NCBI GenBank assembly: GCA_004555265.1
Contig: SFIQ01000004.1
Span: 74,043-138,042, forward strand
Reading direction: 5' to 3'
Origin: Ruminococcus sp.
Lineage (GTDB): Bacteria; Bacillota; Clostridia; Oscillospirales; Acutalibacteraceae
DNA: 64,000 bases
The translations under genes were made by a program, and so were the position numbers. Positions 54,006-61,310 of this stretch are shown here, piece after piece (within the stretch, counting starts at the first letter, position 1; each line of letters begins with the position of its first letter). The notes under the pieces were generated by a model. The model made no database searches and was not told the origin of the DNA. It saw nothing but the letters and a program-made list of their open reading frames with translations.

Positions 54006-54434
54006 ATGTCAACTTATATGCCTAAAGCCGGCGACATCAGCCGTGCATGGTATGTGCTTGATGCAGACGGCAGAACGCTCGGCGAAGTTGCGGCTGAGGC
54101 TGCTACGCTTCTTCGCGGCAAACACAAGCCGACCTTTGCACCGCATGCAGACTGTGGCGACAATGTCATCATCATCAATGCGGCAAAAGTTGTTTTGACC
54201 GGCAACAAGCTCGAACAGAAAAAGTATTACCATCACACAGGGTACATTGGCAACATGAAAGAGGTCGATTACAAAACCCTGATGGCTGAAAAGCCGGAAT
54301 TCGCGGTGAAAAAGGCAGTAAAAGGTATGCTGCCTGCCAACACCATCGGCAGAAAATCACTGACCAGACTGCACATTTACTGCGGTGCTGAACATGCACA
54401 TGCGGCACAGAAGCCCGTTGTGCGTGAATTTTAA
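54006..54434 (+). CDS. rplM: 50S ribosomal protein L13
   Basis: 142 aa from ATG 54006, 7 bases after GGAGGT; the ATG at 54000 is too close to it. Family motifs: AWYVLDADGRTLGEVAAEAA (about 15-34), LRGKHKPTFAPHADCGDNV and KKYYHHTGYIGNMK (about 73-86), and the GMLPANTIGRK block. Early 50S assembly protein, co-transcribed with rpsI. Confidence 0.98.
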   Translation: MSTYMPKAGDISRAWYVLDADGRTLGEVAAEAATLLRGKHKPTFAPHADCGDNVIIINAAKVVLTGNKLEQKKYYHHTGYIGNMKEVDYKTLMAEKPEFAVKKAVKGMLPANTIGRKSLTRLHIYCGAEHAHAAQKPVVREF

Positions 54435-54453
54435 GAAAGGGAGGCAATAAATT

Positions 54454-54852
54454 ATGTACGAAACCAATCCTTATTTTTACGGTACAGGAAGAAGAAAGAA
54501 ATCTGTTGCACGCGTTCGTGTGTATGCAGGTACCGGCAAAATCACCATCAATGACAGAGATATTGACGATTATTTCGGTCTTGAAACCTTAAAATTGATT
54601 GTCCGTCAGCCTCTCGCTCTTACCGGCACGGCTGACAAGTTCGATATCGTCTGCAAAGTTGCAGGCGGCGGCGTAACCGGTCAGGCAGGTGCAATCCGTC
54701 ACGGTCTTTCCCGTGCGCTTTTGCAGTATGACGAAAATCTTCGTCCCGAACTCAAAAAAGCGGGCTTCCTGACCCGCGACCCGAGAATGAAGGAAAGAAA
54801 GAAATACGGTCTCAAAGGCGCTCGCCGTGCACCGCAGTTCTCAAAGAGATAA
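54454..54852 (+). CDS. rpsI: 30S ribosomal protein S9
   Basis: 132 aa. YFYGTGRRKKSVARVRVYAG start, VAGGGVTGQAGAIRHGLSRA middle and the universal C-terminal RAPQFSKR tail that reaches the P-site tRNA are all present. It lies 19 bases after rplM and ends at a strong terminator. Confidence 0.98.
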   Translation: MYETNPYFYGTGRRKKSVARVRVYAGTGKITINDRDIDDYFGLETLKLIVRQPLALTGTADKFDIVCKVAGGGVTGQAGAIRHGLSRALLQYDENLRPELKKAGFLTRDPRMKERKKYGLKGARRAPQFSKR

Positions 54853-54874
54853 CTTTTTTCCGAAATATGTATGC

Positions 54875-54906
54875 AAAAACACCCGATGCACTTCGGGTGT
54901 TTTTTC
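54875..54906 (+). terminator. Rho-independent terminator after rpsI
   Basis: Stem AAAAACACCCGA / TCGGGTGTTTTT (from 54875) with a short loop and T run at 54900-54905. Confidence 0.92.
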
Positions 54907-54908
54907 TA

Positions 54909-54937
54909 TTGCTTGTGAGAGCGATTTGGTTTATACT
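54909..54937 (+). promoter_or_regulatory. Sigma-A promoter of the GNAT gene
   Basis: TTGCTT (54909-54914), 17 bases, TATACT (54932-54937), directly behind the rpsI terminator. Confidence 0.6.
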
Positions 54938-54962
54938 ATTTATAATCTTGGGGGCGTACAGA

Positions 54963-55397
54963 ATGAAAATCATTCCGTTTGAAACAAAATACCGTGACGA
55001 TATGATATTTATGATACTTGAAGCCAAAAACGCTTTGGGGCGCGTTCCGGGGCTGAATAACGATTTGCTCGACATACAAAAAGCCTATTTCGACAAAGGG
55101 GATATGTTTTGGATTGCGTTAGACGAAAATGACAGGGTAATCGGCAGTATCGGATACAGCACGAATGAAAATGCCGATACAGTAACTTTGCACAGGCTGT
55201 TTGTAAAATGCAATTTGAAACATCAGGGGATTGGTACGGCGCTTTTAAAAACGGCTGAAAACTATATTCGGTTGCAGGGGAAACAAGCCATATATGTGCA
55301 TTTGGGGGACTGTGTGCAATGGTACGAGTCGCACGAGTTTTATCCGAAGCACGGATATATGGAGTGTAAAGAAAATTATATGAAAAAAGAGTTATAG
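54963..55397 (+). CDS. GNAT family N-acetyltransferase
   Basis: 144 aa from ATG 54963 (GGGGGCG upstream). The acetyl-CoA site is LKHQGIGTALLKTAENY (about 83-99); IGSIGYSTNE and the C-terminal WYESHEFYPKHGYME (about 121-135) are typical. The acceptor is unknown. Confidence 0.88.
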   Translation: MKIIPFETKYRDDMIFMILEAKNALGRVPGLNNDLLDIQKAYFDKGDMFWIALDENDRVIGSIGYSTNENADTVTLHRLFVKCNLKHQGIGTALLKTAENYIRLQGKQAIYVHLGDCVQWYESHEFYPKHGYMECKENYMKKEL

Positions 55398-55427
55398 TAT
55401 TTTAAACTGTATATTGGAAGTTTTCTT

Positions 55428-55538
55428 ATGGAAATTATCAATCAAAACATTGACCACGGAAAGGCATTTGATTGGGGAAAAGTTTCGGATGATTACGGGA
55501 AATACAGAGATATTTATCCCGAAGCGTTTTATAAATGA
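55428..55538 (+). pseudogene. Remnant of a class I SAM-dependent methyltransferase
   Basis: 36 codons: MEIINQNIDHGKAFDWGKV, then SDDYGKYRDIYPEAFYK and TGA. This is the conserved N-terminal opening of a group of about 250-residue methyltransferases; the SAM-binding domain that should follow is absent. A terminator begins 5 bases after the stop, so the rest was deleted rather than merely frameshifted. Confidence 0.6.
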
Positions 55539-55542
55539 AACA

Positions 55543-55573
55543 AGAGACAGAAAGCATTTAGCTCTCTGTCTCT
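55543..55573 (+). terminator. Hairpin terminator between convergent genes
   Basis: A 13-bp stem with one mismatch (55543-55555 with 55561-55573), AGAGACAG/CTGTCTCT core, then TTTAAT. Probably serves both strands. Confidence 0.7.
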
Positions 55574-55582
55574 TTAATCATT

Positions 55583-56545
55583 TTAAATCCCCTTGTTATA
55601 GAATTCCTCTTTAAACCACACATCTTTTACTTCAAATTCTTTGTGATTTAGGTAATCGAGAATTCCTGCATCCGTAGTAAAATCAAAAACCAATTTATAG
55701 GAATACAAAAACTGCTTTTTGTAACCGTATTTCTTGTTTTGCGCATTGGTGCCGTATTTGCCGTCGCCCAAAAGCGGATGCCCAATGGACGCAAAATGCG
55801 CGCGGATTTGATGCGTTCTGCCCGTGAGCAGTTCCACCTCAACAAGACTTAAAGTGCCGTCGCAGTCCAACACCTTGTATTTTGTGCGGATTTCCTTTGC
55901 GCCTTGTCGGGCGTTTTTTGATACAGTCACCTTGTTTTTACTTTCGTCTTTCACAAGATACCCTGAAAGCGTACCGCTTTTTTGCTCTAACTCGCCGTGA
56001 ACTACACACAAATAAAACTTGTGCAGTTCACGGTCTTTCATTTTTTGATTGAGAATACGCAAGGTTTCCGCATTTTTCGCCGCAATCACAATGCCGCCCG
56101 TGTTGCGGTCAATACGGTTGACCAACGCGGGTGTAAAGGAATTTCCTTGCTGCGGCAAGTATTCGCCCTTGTCATATAAATAGCGTTTTACGCGACCGAT
56201 GAGCGTGTCAATATACTCGCGGTCATCGGGGTGGCATAGCACGCCGACTTTTTTATTCAGCAAAAGCAAATTGTTGTCCTCATAGACAATATCTAACGAT
56301 TTGCCTGCGCGCAAAAAATCATATACGGTTTCTGATTGTGCAAAAAATTCATCTGCAACAAATACTTTGACCGAGTCGCCCTCGCAAAGCCGCGTGGAAA
56401 CTTCCGCCCGTTTGCCGTTTACTTTGATATTTTTTGTCCGAATGGATTTGTAAAGGAGAGACTGCGGCAAATTCGGCACGGTTTTGTGCAGAAATTTGTC
56501 GAGCCGCTGACCGGCATCGTTTTTGGTAATCGTAAACTCTTTCAT
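55583..56545 (-). CDS. RluA-family pseudouridine synthase
   Basis: 320 aa from ATG 56543-56545. An N-terminal S4 domain (about 8-60, NDAGQRLDKFL...) is followed by the catalytic domain with the active-site Asp in ALVNRIDRNTGGIVIAAK (about 132-149). ELLTGRTHQIRAHFASIGHPLLGD (in parts, about 247-270) is the RluC/RluD hallmark. It converts uridines in rRNA or tRNA to pseudouridine; the exact target is unassigned. Confidence 0.92.
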   Translation of the reverse strand: MKEFTITKNDAGQRLDKFLHKTVPNLPQSLLYKSIRTKNIKVNGKRAEVSTRLCEGDSVKVFVADEFFAQSETVYDFLRAGKSLDIVYEDNNLLLLNKKVGVLCHPDDREYIDTLIGRVKRYLYDKGEYLPQQGNSFTPALVNRIDRNTGGIVIAAKNAETLRILNQKMKDRELHKFYLCVVHGELEQKSGTLSGYLVKDESKNKVTVSKNARQGAKEIRTKYKVLDCDGTLSLVEVELLTGRTHQIRAHFASIGHPLLGDGKYGTNAQNKKYGYKKQFLYSYKLVFDFTTDAGILDYLNHKEFEVKDVWFKEEFYNKGI

Positions 56546-57038
56546 ACGAAAAATTCCTATACTATTATATATACATTCCGATTGCATCAAAAAATCCGCG
56601 AAAAAAATCCGTATTTTTTATGCATTTACAGTATACCATACTCGACAGAAAAATACTATATTTTTTCAAAAAACGAAAAAGTGTATTGCGCGTGCTGTTT
56701 TAGGCAAAATTTAGGGTATAAGGTGGGGGAATATACCGAAAAAAGCTTGGTTTCGGTTCATTTTCTGCCTTTTAATTCCGCCAATTTTCCGAAAATGCAT
56801 ACTTTTTCCGAAAATGCATATACTGTATTTGGAAATACGGGTAAAAAGAGACAAAAAATCAGCTAGATTTCCCCATTTGTAACCCCTTTGTAACAATTTG
56901 TTAGATTTTTAACTTTTTCACAAATATTCACCCGAATTTCAGAACGAGTGTTCAAAAACTCGCCCGAAAAACCTTGATTTTGTCAGATTTGAAAATATCA
57001 ATTTGTGCAAATTTACTAAAAACTTCGTTTTTGAAAAT
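56546..57038. other. AT-rich intergenic region with a short direct repeat, no gene
   Basis: No credible coding frame with a ribosome site. A 17-base direct repeat TTTTCCGAAAATGCATA occurs at 56785-56801 and 56804-56820, only 2 bases apart. The rest is low-complexity A/T sequence leading to the promoter at 57039. Confidence 0.55.
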
Positions 57039-57067
57039 TTGACAATTAGAAATCTTGGAAATATAAT
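57039..57067 (+). promoter_or_regulatory. Perfect-consensus sigma-A promoter of the 3D-domain gene
   Basis: TTGACA (57039-57044), exactly 17 bases, TATAAT (57062-57067). Transcription should start near 57074, giving a leader of about 128 bases before the ATG. Confidence 0.9.
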
Positions 57068-57073
57068 GGCCGT

Positions 57074-57201
57074 TGTCACAAGCGATAATAACCGTGGCGC
57101 CGCAAAAATCCGTTCAAATCCTTCTTTTTCTACGAATGGGTTGGCGTCCAACAGCCTCTTTGCGCAAAGACCCTTGAAGAGGTATGAGTTAAAGGAGCAG
57201 A
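57074..57201 (+). promoter_or_regulatory. Leader RNA of the 3D-domain gene, unclassified
   Basis: About 128 bases between the predicted start site and the coding region. Possible hairpins: TTGG-CGT-CCAA and a CCTCTT...AAGAGG stem enclosing a TTTGCGCAAA palindrome. I looked for the c-di-AMP (ydaO) consensus, common upstream of cell-wall hydrolase genes, and did not find it. The GAGCAGAATG region precedes the start. Confidence 0.4.
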
Positions 57202-58458
57202 ATGATGATTACTGAATTAAAAGGGTATGTAAAAGCAACCCGAGCAACCTTTTGGAAGGTTGCTGCGCTGATTATGGCGTTTGCCGTACTTTGCGCCGGT
57301 ACTGCTTTTGCTGCCGCACCGAGTTCGTATGTCGTTGACATTTATGACGGCTCGGAAATCACAAGAGTAGAAACATCGAAAAACGATGCGTACGAAATTG
57401 TGGAGCAGGCAGAAATTATTCTGTCTGACAAAGATAAGCTTTCTTTGGAGGCTTTCATCCCAGGTGAGGACAGCGAGATTACAATTTATCGCGCCGCGTC
57501 CGTCACATTTGTGGATTTAAACGGTGTCAGCACTTCAATCGTGCTTGCCGGTACGGTTTCGGATTTGTTACAAGAACTCGCCGTAACCGTGGAGGAAGGG
57601 CAATTGGTCAGTGTTCCGACCGATACCGTTCTGTATGACGGCTTGGTTGTGAAGCTGACAAATGCATATCACGTTACTGTTACCGCCGACGGTGTAACCA
57701 CCGCATTGCTAATCGGCGAGGGAACTGTGGCAGATGCATTGCAACAGGCAAATGTTTCGTTGGGCGAAAATGATGAGGTACAGCCTGCTGTATCGGAAGC
57801 CCTGTTTGACAATTTGGAAATTACGGTTTACCGTGTTACCTATGCACAGCGCACGGTAAACGAAAAAATCGCTTTTGTGAAAAAAACCGTGAAGTCTTCG
57901 TCGATGTATGAAGGGCAGAGCGAAATTACGCAAGCCGGGCAAAACGGCGAAAAGACCGTTACCTACCGCGACAAAATCGTAGACGGCGTATATGCTTCGT
58001 CCGAAGTGCTGTCGGAAACGGTTTTGACCGAATCTGTACCGCAGATTACGACGGTTGGTACAAAACAAAAGGCAGTTGCGGTTGCAAGCCTTCGTAACGG
58101 CGGTACGCCGATTTCGGAACTGATGCAACCTGCATATTTGAAAATCGAAAACGGCGCGCCAACGGAATATAAACAGATTATTACCGGCAAGGCTGCGGCA
58201 TATACGGCGGCGCCCGGTTCAAAAACCGCCAGCGGAAGAACCGTAAAACCCGGTTATATCGCCGTCAATCCGAACCAAATTCCGTATGGCAGTGAACTGT
58301 GGATTGTTTCTACGGACGGTATTGTTTACGGCTATGCGATAGCTGCGGATACGGGCGGATTTGTCAAAAAAGGCAAATTCACGGTGGATTTGTTTATGAA
58401 CACCGAATCCGAATGCAGACAATGGGGCAGTCGCGACGTTGTCATATATGTCCTGTAA
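57202..58458 (+). CDS. YabE-like cell-wall protein with DUF348, G5 and 3D domains
   Basis: 418 aa. A membrane or signal segment (about 18-38, ending AFAAAP) precedes ubiquitin-like DUF348 repeats (about 45-215), a G5-like segment (about 218-300, with TVTYRDKIVDGVYASSE) and a C-terminal 3D domain (about 335-418) with the metal/catalytic Asp motif YAIAADTGGFVKKGKFTVDLFM (in two parts). The 3D fold resembles lytic transglycosylase MltA; relatives are RpfB/YabE muralytic proteins, so a peptidoglycan-remodelling role outside the cell is likely. Confidence 0.88.
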   Translation: MMITELKGYVKATRATFWKVAALIMAFAVLCAGTAFAAAPSSYVVDIYDGSEITRVETSKNDAYEIVEQAEIILSDKDKLSLEAFIPGEDSEITIYRAASVTFVDLNGVSTSIVLAGTVSDLLQELAVTVEEGQLVSVPTDTVLYDGLVVKLTNAYHVTVTADGVTTALLIGEGTVADALQQANVSLGENDEVQPAVSEALFDNLEITVYRVTYAQRTVNEKIAFVKKTVKSSSMYEGQSEITQAGQNGEKTVTYRDKIVDGVYASSEVLSETVLTESVPQITTVGTKQKAVAVASLRNGGTPISELMQPAYLKIENGAPTEYKQIITGKAAAYTAAPGSKTASGRTVKPGYIAVNPNQIPYGSELWIVSTDGIVYGYAIAADTGGFVKKGKFTVDLFMNTESECRQWGSRDVVIYVL

Positions 58459-58481
58459 CGCCAAAAAAATATCTTGTGACT

Positions 58482-58517
58482 AAAAGCCTTACTCCAAAAA
58501 GGAGTAGGGCTTTTTTA
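58482..58517 (+). terminator. Rho-independent terminator
   Basis: Stem AAAAGCCTTACTCC / GGAGTAGGGCTTTT (58482-58495 with 58501-58514), loop AAAAA, then T run. Confidence 0.92.
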
Positions 58518-58538
58518 TTGGCAAACGCCAAGTCGTCG

Positions 58539-58546
58539 CATACAAT
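58539..58546 (+). promoter_or_regulatory. Sigma-E-type -10 box before cotJA
   Basis: CATACAAT is an exact match to the sigma-E -10 consensus, 41 bases before cotJA. The -35 region (around 58518) is a weak ATTGGCA. B. subtilis cotJ is under sigma-E control, which agrees. Confidence 0.5.
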
Positions 58547-58586
58547 GGCAGTAGGAGGAAGTTCCGAATCAAAAGGAGAGAACGCT

Positions 58587-58829
58587 TTGAAAGAGTATTT
58601 GGACTATTGCGACTGTGTACCGGAAATGCCGAAGAAGGAAGCGTATTGCCCGGAAGATACAGTATCGGAATATACGGGAATTTCAAAACTGCCGTGCAAT
58701 CCTGTAACGACCATGGCGTATGTGCCGTTTCAGACAAATACAACGACTTATGCGAAAGAAAAAGCACTTTGCAGCGGAACGGCGTTTCCTGACCTCGACA
58801 AGCCGTTTTTAGGAGGTAAATGTGTATGA
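58587..58829 (+). CDS. cotJA: Spore coat-associated protein CotJA
   Basis: 80 aa from TTG 58587, with AAAGGAGAG at 58573-58580; a longer upstream frame lacks such a site. The C-terminal half has the CotJA signature AYVPFQ (about 44-49) and ALCSGTAFPDLDKPFLGGK (about 61-79). The first half is Cys/Pro-rich and variable. It overlaps cotJB by 4 bases. Confidence 0.88.
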   Translation: MKEYLDYCDCVPEMPKKEAYCPEDTVSEYTGISKLPCNPVTTMAYVPFQTNTTTYAKEKALCSGTAFPDLDKPFLGGKCV

Positions 58830-59083
58830 TGCTTAGTGAACGCGAAAAATGCCTGAAATCGCTTTCAGCGACACAATTTATGCTTTGGGAGTTGCATTTG
58901 TATTTGGACACACACCCGTGCGACACAAATGCGATGCGCAGAAACCGAAAATATGCCGAAGAATACCGCGCACAGCTTGCAGATTTTGAAGCCAAATTCG
59001 GGCCGCTTTCGGCAGGCGCAGGCGCCGGAGAAGACTGGCTGAAAAACCCGTGGCCGTGGGAGACAGAGGAGTGTGTGAAGTAA
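58826..59083 (+). CDS. cotJB: Spore coat protein CotJB
   Basis: 85 aa from ATG 58826, 8 bases after AGGAGGT; the ATG at 58820 is too close. LWELHLYLDTHPCDTNAM (about 19-36), FEAKFGPLS (about 56-64) and the closing NPWPWETEE are the CotJB signature. Inner coat component, encoded between cotJA and cotJC as in Bacillus. Confidence 0.9.
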   Translation: MMLSEREKCLKSLSATQFMLWELHLYLDTHPCDTNAMRRNRKYAEEYRAQLADFEAKFGPLSAGAGAGEDWLKNPWPWETEECVK

Positions 59084-59086
59084 GCT

Positions 59087-59308
59087 ATGTTTCAGTATGA
59101 GAAAAAATTACAATATCCCGTAAATATCAAAAACCCGAATCCGAAATATGCGCAAATCATCATCAGCCAATACGGCGGCCCCGACGGCGAATTGGGTGCA
59201 TCCTTACGGTATTTGTCGCAACGGTTTGCGATGCCGTATGCAGAACTCAAAGGGCTTTTAACGGACATTGGCGTAGAGCATACACAAGAGGATTTTTTGC
59301 TCTCATAA
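59087..59308 (+). pseudogene. cotJC: CotJC (manganese-catalase-like coat protein), 5' part cut by the mobile element
   Basis: The frame starts FQYEKKLQYPVNIKNPNPKY, then AQIIISQYGGPDGELGASLR and YLSQRFAMPYAELKGLLTDIG, a clear CotJC N-terminus. After DIGVE (about residue 64, near 59278) the family continues with E-L-A-H-L-E, the di-manganese ligands, but here the frame runs into HTQEDFLLS and a stop. About 125 of about 190 residues are missing. The 3' part should lie beyond the right end of the element, outside the window. The gene is interrupted, not simply decayed: the 5' part shows no damage. Confidence 0.88.
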
Positions 59309-60897
59309 GCGTTAATTTCACCTGCACCTGAAAGGATTTTTGCCTGCCACTTTTCAGGTATCAGCTTTAGGTGAATATCTATTTTTCTGTTCTTGTAAAC
59401 CACGATTTTATCAACTATGTTGCGGTAAAATGTATCGTTCCATTCTGCACCGCAGGACACATTTTCAACGAATTCTCTTATATCCTTGATAATCTTTTCC
59501 TTGTCCTCAATAATCTTTTGATTGCTCTTTTCACGATTTAACTTTTCTTCAAGGTCAATAATTTGCATTGTGATTTCATCACAGGCTTCTCGGTATTCCT
59601 TTGCCTCAATGTAACCGTTAAGGCACATATCGAGGAGTCTTTTTTTCTTTTCCTTGCACCTTTCAATTTCCTTTTCAAAGTGGTGGGTGTTATTGCTTTT
59701 GCCCACTGCTTCAATAACTGCTTCCACCGTCTGCAACATGTAGCCTGTAACCTCTGCTCTGCCCTCCATTGTATCGGCAACCACCCTTTGCAGAATTTCT
59801 TTTATATCTCGGTCATTTATTGAATTAGTGGTGCATCCTGCGGAGGTTCCGTCCTTTTCTTTATGCTTCGAGCCGTTCTTTTGACTTTCGGCACACACCC
59901 ATTTAACATTGAACGAGCCGTCCTTGCGTTTCTTTTGCCGTCTTACAAAGCCTGCACCGCATTCGCCGCAGACGATTTTGCCCGACAGTGCGTAACGGTT
60001 TGCAAAGGCTTTCACGGTACTTTCGGCAGGTCTGCGTCTTTCAAGCTCTCTTTGCACTGCCTCAAAGCGTTCTCGTGAAATAATCGGTTCGTGATGATTA
60101 TGAATTTCCACCGTTTCCATTTCGCCGTAGTTGCGTTTCTTTTTGTGGGATAGATAATCGGGTGTGTAGGTCTTTTGCTGAACAAGGTCGCCGCAGTATT
60201 TTTCATTTCGCAGTATTCGCAGAATAACCGTATATGACCAATCCTTCATTCGTGTGGAGGTCTTGACTCCCTCCTCACGAAGCTCCCTTGCAATCCTGTG
60301 AGCACCCTTGCCTTCGTCAAGGAATTTGTGATAAATCAGCTTTACCGTTTCGGCACCCTCCTCGTTTATGATGAGTTGTCCGTTTCGCACATCATAGCCA
60401 AGCATATCCCTGCCGAGAACAACACCCTTTTCCATCTGCCTGCGCAGTCCCCACTTAACACGCTCGCTTGTTTTTCGGCTTTCCTCCTGTGCCATTGTTG
60501 AGAAAAATGCAAGTCGCATTTCCGCATCATTATCAAGAGTGTTTATGTTATCGTTGAGGAATATTACGCCGACGCCTAAATTTTTCAGCTCTCTTGTGTA
60601 GCCAATGCTGTCAAGAATATTTCGAGCAAATCGGCTGATTTCCTTTGTGATAATCAAATCAAATTTACCGCCCTTTGCGTCCTCAATCATTTGATTGAAT
60701 GCCACACGCTTTTTCGTGCTTGTGCCGGAAATTCCGTCATCAACATAAATGTTATAAAGCTCCCACAAAGGATTTCGCCTTATGTACTCGTTAAAGTATC
60801 GTTGCTGACTTTCAAGGGAATTTGCCTGGTCCGTTTTGTCGGTGGATACACGGCAGTACGCCGCCACTCGCAGTACCCTGTCATCAGTTTTAAGCAT
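59092..60897 (-). CDS. Large serine recombinase (integrase of the element)
   Basis: 601 aa from ATG 60895-60897 (AAAGGAG upstream). The resolvase domain has catalytic Ser18 in AAYCRVSTDK, with the SLESQ and EISRFARN motifs. The recombinase domain (about 150-280, MLGYDVRNGQLIINEE...) is followed by a zinc ribbon (CGECGAGF, about 330, and CAESQK) and a coiled coil (about 430-520). The family integrates and excises elements at specific sites. The last roughly 60 codons, from about 59279 down to TGA 59092-59094, are read from the antisense of host cotJC, so the C-terminus is chimeric in the integrated state. Confidence 0.93.
   Translation of the reverse strand: MLKTDDRVLRVAAYCRVSTDKTDQANSLESQQRYFNEYIRRNPLWELYNIYVDDGISGTSTKKRVAFNQMIEDAKGGKFDLIITKEISRFARNILDSIGYTRELKNLGVGVIFLNDNINTLDNDAEMRLAFFSTMAQEESRKTSERVKWGLRRQMEKGVVLGRDMLGYDVRNGQLIINEEGAETVKLIYHKFLDEGKGAHRIARELREEGVKTSTRMKDWSYTVILRILRNEKYCGDLVQQKTYTPDYLSHKKKRNYGEMETVEIHNHHEPIISRERFEAVQRELERRRPAESTVKAFANRYALSGKIVCGECGAGFVRRQKKRKDGSFNVKWVCAESQKNGSKHKEKDGTSAGCTTNSINDRDIKEILQRVVADTMEGRAEVTGYMLQTVEAVIEAVGKSNNTHHFEKEIERCKEKKKRLLDMCLNGYIEAKEYREACDEITMQIIDLEEKLNREKSNQKIIEDKEKIIKDIREFVENVSCGAEWNDTFYRNIVDKIVVYKNRKIDIHLKLIPEKWQAKILSGAGEINAYESKKSSCVCSTPMSVKSPLSSAYGIANRCDKYRKDAPNSPSGPPYWLMMICAYFGFGFLIFTGYCNFFSY
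59270..59282. other. Left element/host junction in cotJC (putative attL)
   Basis: CotJC homology on the plus strand ends after GGCGTAGAG (59270-59278), and element-type sequence begins with CATACA. Serine integrases cross over at a central dinucleotide within such short sites. The exact crossover cannot be fixed without the right end. Confidence 0.55.
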
Positions 60898-60992
60898 AAC
60901 TTTCTCCTTTCTGTTTTTTACAGGCAGGCGCGGATGTAAAGGCACCTGCCTTTTTCAACACACATTATATTCAAAGTAATTTGAAAGTCCAG

Positions 60993-61157
60993 CTAATTTA
61001 TTTTGAGCCGTCTTTTGCACTCGTCATACTGTGCCTGATTTATTTTTCCTCCCTCCAACAGAGCAAGTAAAATTGCTTTCATATACTGACCTTCAAATTC
61101 TTTGCTTTTGTCTTTTGCACAATCATTTTGATTTTCGAAAATGATTTTCGTTTTCAT
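60993..61157 (-). CDS. Small SHOCT-like protein upstream of the recombinase
   Basis: 54 codons: MKTKIIFENQNDCAKDKSKE, then YMKAILLALLEGGKINQAQY and DECKRRLKIN. The L-x-x-L-L-x-x-G-x-I-x-x-x-x-Y-x-x-x-K pattern resembles a SHOCT-type helical hairpin, often found next to recombinases in clostridial elements. The ribosome site is weak. It ends 95 bases before the recombinase start. Function unknown. Confidence 0.55.
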   Translation of the reverse strand: MKTKIIFENQNDCAKDKSKEFEGQYMKAILLALLEGGKINQAQYDECKRRLKIN

Positions 61158-61199
61158 TAGCAATCGCCTCAACGAAACTTATGCAAAAGCACCTTGTCC

Positions 61200-61253
61200 T
61201 TATGTCATCACTCCTTTCGCAATTACCTCTATTGTAATAATATTTTTAATCAT
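61200..61253 (-). CDS. Possible 17-codon leader peptide
   Basis: MIKNIITIEVIAKGVMT, preceded by AAAGGA 7-8 bases before the ATG and immediately downstream of a stable hairpin. Too short to judge by content. Could be a leader peptide controlling the genes below it, or chance. Confidence 0.3.
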   Translation of the reverse strand: MIKNIITIEVIAKGVMT

Positions 61254-61269
61254 TCTAATTTCCTTTCTG

Positions 61270-61295
61270 CCCGGTCGGTATCTCAACCAACCGGG
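61270..61295 (-). promoter_or_regulatory. Stable hairpin in the element transcript
   Basis: The minus-strand RNA forms a 10-bp stem CCCGGUUGGU / ACCGACCGGG with one G-U pair and a UGAGAU loop. On the plus strand the same position would be a C-A mismatch, so the minus transcript is the likely functional one. No T run follows on that strand, so it is not a simple terminator. Confidence 0.45.
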
Positions 61296-61310
61296 ACTTT
61301 TTAGCTTTAG

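Noticed and set aside
56785..56820. CRISPR-like repeat
   Set aside because: Only two copies of a 17-base unit, 2 bases apart; no spacers or cas genes.
57074..57201. c-di-AMP (ydaO) riboswitch before the 3D-domain gene
   Set aside because: Gene type would fit, but the conserved ydaO core blocks are not present.
57003..57215. 70-codon frame before the 3D-domain gene
   Set aside because: Its plausible ATG (57066) overlaps the -10 box of a perfect promoter, so the transcript from there cannot contain the start; no ribosome site and no recognisable family.
61271..61303. Plus-strand Rho-independent terminator in the element
   Set aside because: There is a short T run on this strand, but no plus-strand gene upstream and the stem has a C-A mismatch there; the minus-strand RNA pairs better.
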